Assembly: GCF_000761445.1 (NCBI RefSeq)
Contig: NZ_KN196470.1
Span: 1,348,823-1,412,822 of the forward strand
Reading direction: 5' to 3'
Origin: Oleiagrimonas soli
GTDB taxonomy: Bacteria; Pseudomonadota; Gammaproteobacteria; Xanthomonadales; Rhodanobacteraceae
Length of the DNA: 64,000 nucleotides
Positions within the stretch are counted from its first letter, which is position 1; each line of letters begins with the position of its first letter. This document shows, piece after piece, positions 62,220 through 64,000 of this stretch. Below the pieces are notes generated by a model, which was given only the letters and a program-made list of their open reading frames with translations, did no database searches and had not been told where the DNA came from. A program made the position numbers and the translations under genes.

Positions 62220-62428
62220 GGACGATGGTCTCCCCGAGTGAGCGCGACGACGCAAGCCATGTTGCGCCTGCTTCATTCTTGTTCTGTGCATACTGCCACG
62301 ATTGCGCGGCATAGCCGGCGTACCATGCCAAACTCCCGACACCCGTACAAGGACAGAAGTCATGGCCGGCACATGCTTGCCGACTTTGTCCGGAACGGGC
62401 AGGCTGCCCGTTTTTGCAAGGCAAACCG

Positions 62429-62998
62429 ATGCCCCACGACCTGGACGATCTGCGCGCGGCGCTGCGCGCCTACGCCGAAACAACCGCCGATCGCGAAACC
62501 GCAGCGCTGTTCCTGACCCTGGCCGAGGACGGCGTGCACGCGTTCGAGCGCGCGCGGCGGGAAGGGCACTTCACGGCTTCGTGCTGGCTGGTCAGCCGTA
62601 ACGGCCGGCGCGCGCTGCTGATGCATCACCGCAAGCTCGACCGCTGGCTGCAGCCGGGCGGGCATGCCGATGGCGATGTCGATCTGAAGCGCGTGGCGCT
62701 GCGCGAGGCGGAAGAAGAAACCGGCGTGCGGGGTCTGGCCGTCGAGGGCGGTATCTACGATCTAGACCGCCACCGCATTCCCGCGCGCGGCGTCGAGCCC
62801 GAACATTGGCACTACGACGTGCGCTACGTGCTTCGTGCCGGCGATGACGAGCGCGTGTCCATCAATGAAGAGTCGAACGCGCTGGCCTGGCGAGACATTG
62901 CCGACATCGCCGCCGATCCGACGCTGGACGGCTCCCTGCGGCGCATGGCGCAGCGCTGGCTGGATCGCGGTAACGCATACGCGGCCACGCCGGGCTGA
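62429..62998 (+). CDS. NUDIX hydrolase
   Basis: A 189-residue NUDIX protein. The box reads GGHADGDVDLKRVALREAEEETG (~75-97, discontinuous here): the REUxEExGU half is intact, but the first Glu position is Val, with Asp on both sides, as in some GGHADG-type members. ATG at 62429 is preferred over TTG at 62414. The last 17 codons and stop are inside a 67-bp exact tandem duplication, so a second copy of the tail lies after the stop. Substrate unknown. Confidence 0.87.
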   Translation: MPHDLDDLRAALRAYAETTADRETAALFLTLAEDGVHAFERARREGHFTASCWLVSRNGRRALLMHHRKLDRWLQPGGHADGDVDLKRVALREAEEETGVRGLAVEGGIYDLDRHRIPARGVEPEHWHYDVRYVLRAGDDERVSINEESNALAWRDIADIAADPTLDGSLRRMAQRWLDRGNAYAATPG

Positions 62999-63079
62999 GC
63001 GCCCGGCGCGTCTGGCGCAGCGCTGGCTGGATCGCGGTAACGCATACGCGGCCACGCCGGGCTGAGCGCCCGGCGCGTC
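62946..63079 (+). repeat. 67-bp perfect tandem duplication across the NUDIX gene 3' end
   Basis: Bases 62946-63012 are repeated exactly as 63013-63079; mismatches begin immediately on either side. The unit covers the last 17 codons, the stop and the GC hairpin behind it. The second copy is untranslated. Confidence 0.97.
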
Positions 63080-63104
63080 CGCTCGGCAGGCGGGTCCATC
63101 TGCG

Positions 63105-63680
63105 TCAGGACGGCTGCAGCAGGGCGTCCCGACCGGCCTGCTGCCAGGCGCGCAAGCCCATCACGGCCAGACCGACGAACACAGCGTACAGCGCCGAGGT
63201 GATGTACAAGTTCTTATAGACGTATTCGCCGATGTAGATCGTGTCGACCACGATCCACAGCCACCAGGCGGCGGTGTGGCGACGATCCTGCCAGTACTGC
63301 GCGACCAGGCTGAAGGCGGTCAGCGCGGCGTCCAGCCAAGGCAGTGCGGCGTCGGTGTAGCGATGCATGCTCCAGCCCAGCAGCACCGCGCCGAGCACGC
63401 CGACCGCCACGCTGTTGCGCGCGCGACGCAACGGCAGCGGTGCGATGCGCACGCGGCCGTCGTCGTCCAGATTGCGCATCCAGCGCACCCAGCCGTAGAC
63501 GATGAAGCCGGCGAACAGGACCTGCAGCAGCGTGTCCGAATACAGCTTCGCCTGCACGAAGATCCACGCATACACGATCACCGACAGCATGCCGATGGGG
63601 AAGCTCAGCATGCGCCTGCGGGCCGTCAGCCAGACGGCCCAGATGCTGAGCGCCGAACCGAACAGTTCGAGCCAGGTCAC
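63105..63680 (-). CDS. pnuC: PnuC-family vitamin-precursor transporter
   Basis: A 191-residue inner-membrane protein of ~7 helices. YGWVRWMRN and the C-terminal SLVAQYWQDRRHTAAWWLWIVVD block are typical of PnuC, facilitated uptake of nicotinamide riboside. The same family includes PnuT (thiamine) and PnuX (riboflavin), so the substrate is not certain. It starts 2 nt after the TonB receptor stop, implying one operon in which the receptor supplies the outer-membrane step. Confidence 0.9.
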   Translation of the reverse strand: MTWLELFGSALSIWAVWLTARRRMLSFPIGMLSVIVYAWIFVQAKLYSDTLLQVLFAGFIVYGWVRWMRNLDDDGRVRIAPLPLRRARNSVAVGVLGAVLLGWSMHRYTDAALPWLDAALTAFSLVAQYWQDRRHTAAWWLWIVVDTIYIGEYVYKNLYITSALYAVFVGLAVMGLRAWQQAGRDALLQPS

Positions 63681-63682
63681 CG

Positions 63683-64000
63683 TCAGAAGTCCCAGGTGAC
63701 GGACAGGCGCGCCAGGCGCGGCGCGCTCGGGAACAGGTAGTAGTCGCCGAAGGCGCTGCCGGTGTCGCGCCAGTAGAAGCGGTCGAATACGTTGTTCACC
63801 ATCAGCCGCCAGGTCAGCGCGTGATCCATGAAGCGACCACGGTAGCGCAGGCCGGCATCGAACACGTTGTAGGCGCTGACGCGGGTGCGGTCGTCGGCGG
63901 TCGCAGCCTTGGCGCCGCTGTAGCGCCAGCCGCCGAGCAGGGCCAGCTTCGGCAGCGCCGGCAGCGTGTACTCGGCGAACACGGAGGTGCGCAGCGCCGG
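63683..64000 (-). CDS. TonB-dependent receptor (partial, C-terminal end)
   Basis: The last ~105 residues of an outer-membrane beta-barrel. Alternating hydrophobic strands end in the terminal-Phe signature TWDF, and VNNVFDRFYW is the classic C-terminal TonB-receptor block. The N-terminus and plug lie outside the window. It ends 2 nt before pnuC, so it is probably the receptor for the same vitamin precursor. No riboswitch can be assessed. Confidence 0.92.
   Translation of the reverse strand, partial: PALRTSVFAEYTLPALPKLALLGGWRYSGAKAATADDRTRVSAYNVFDAGLRYRGRFMDHALTWRLMVNNVFDRFYWRDTGSAFGDYYLFPSAPRLARLSVTWDF

Overview
The window is a high-GC gammaproteobacterial chromosome segment, almost certainly from the Xanthomonadales and probably the Rhodanobacteraceae (Rhodanobacter/Dyella/Luteibacter type). 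I base this on gene order and protein character, not on a database search. The indicators are the run uvrA, rplU-rpmA-obgE, rpsT, murJ-ribF-ileS-lspA-ispH and then a tRNA-flanked minor-pilin operon; a metH split into two overlapping genes; a bifunctional hisB whose phosphatase half lacks the enteric zinc ligands; a TrpR-family gene heading the his operon; and a HiPIP gene. Gene density is high. I see no transposase, integrase, phage gene, rRNA or CRISPR array.

Layout. 1-2168: uvrA, cut off at the left edge. 2297-5310: a DUF2059 secreted protein, ribosomal proteins L21, L27 and S20, and the GTPase ObgE. 5424-12744: murJ, ribF, ileS, lspA and ispH (envelope, cofactor and translation housekeeping). 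12821-20340: tRNA-Thr, then a type IV minor pilin operon fimT-pilV-pilW-pilX-pilY1-pilE, visibly lower in GC than its surroundings. 20544-24533: an LtaS/OpgB-like alkaline-phosphatase-superfamily transferase, a single-haem secreted protein and tRNA-Val. 24670-29862: a stand-alone lipid A N-terminal domain protein, split metH, and an ArsR-methyltransferase fusion regulator. 30068-33054: acyl-CoA dehydrogenase, acpP, fabF. 33213-39424: a tightly overlapping run pabB-pabC-mltG-tmk-holB, then a PIG-L deacetylase and pilZ. 39513-39589: tRNA-Pro.

39746-52374 is dominated by histidine metabolism: histidyl-tRNA synthetase, an unusually long histidine/aromatic ammonia-lyase, a FUSC membrane protein, a YerC/HisR-type regulator, and the complete biosynthetic set hisG-D-C-B-H-A-F plus hisIE, with start/stop overlaps at almost every junction. 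Between the lyase and the his operon lie four copies of a previously unremarked repeat: three about 170 bp apart in the 595-bp gap upstream of the regulator, and one more diverged copy between the convergent hutH and FUSC genes. Each of the three carries DnaA-box-like nonamers in a fixed register. This is the most interesting non-coding signal in the window.

52463-58304 holds a methyltransferase-like membrane protein, a nitronate monooxygenase-like enzyme, a GST, a DUF202 protein, a legumain-like (C13) peptidase and the methionine-salvage genes mtnC, mtnD and mtnB. The last four lie on the minus strand behind a perfect 14-bp palindrome. 58484-64000 holds a HiPIP, two tandem paralogous amino-acid permeases, a NUDIX hydrolase whose 3' end is tandemly duplicated by exactly 67 bp, pnuC and the C-terminal end of a TonB-dependent receptor.

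Several parts fit together. metH, the ArsR-methyltransferase regulator and mtnBDC all serve the methionine/SAM cycle. The pilins, PilY1 and PilZ serve type IV pili. pabB/pabC and metH share folate chemistry. The C13 peptidase and the permeases have no obvious partner here.
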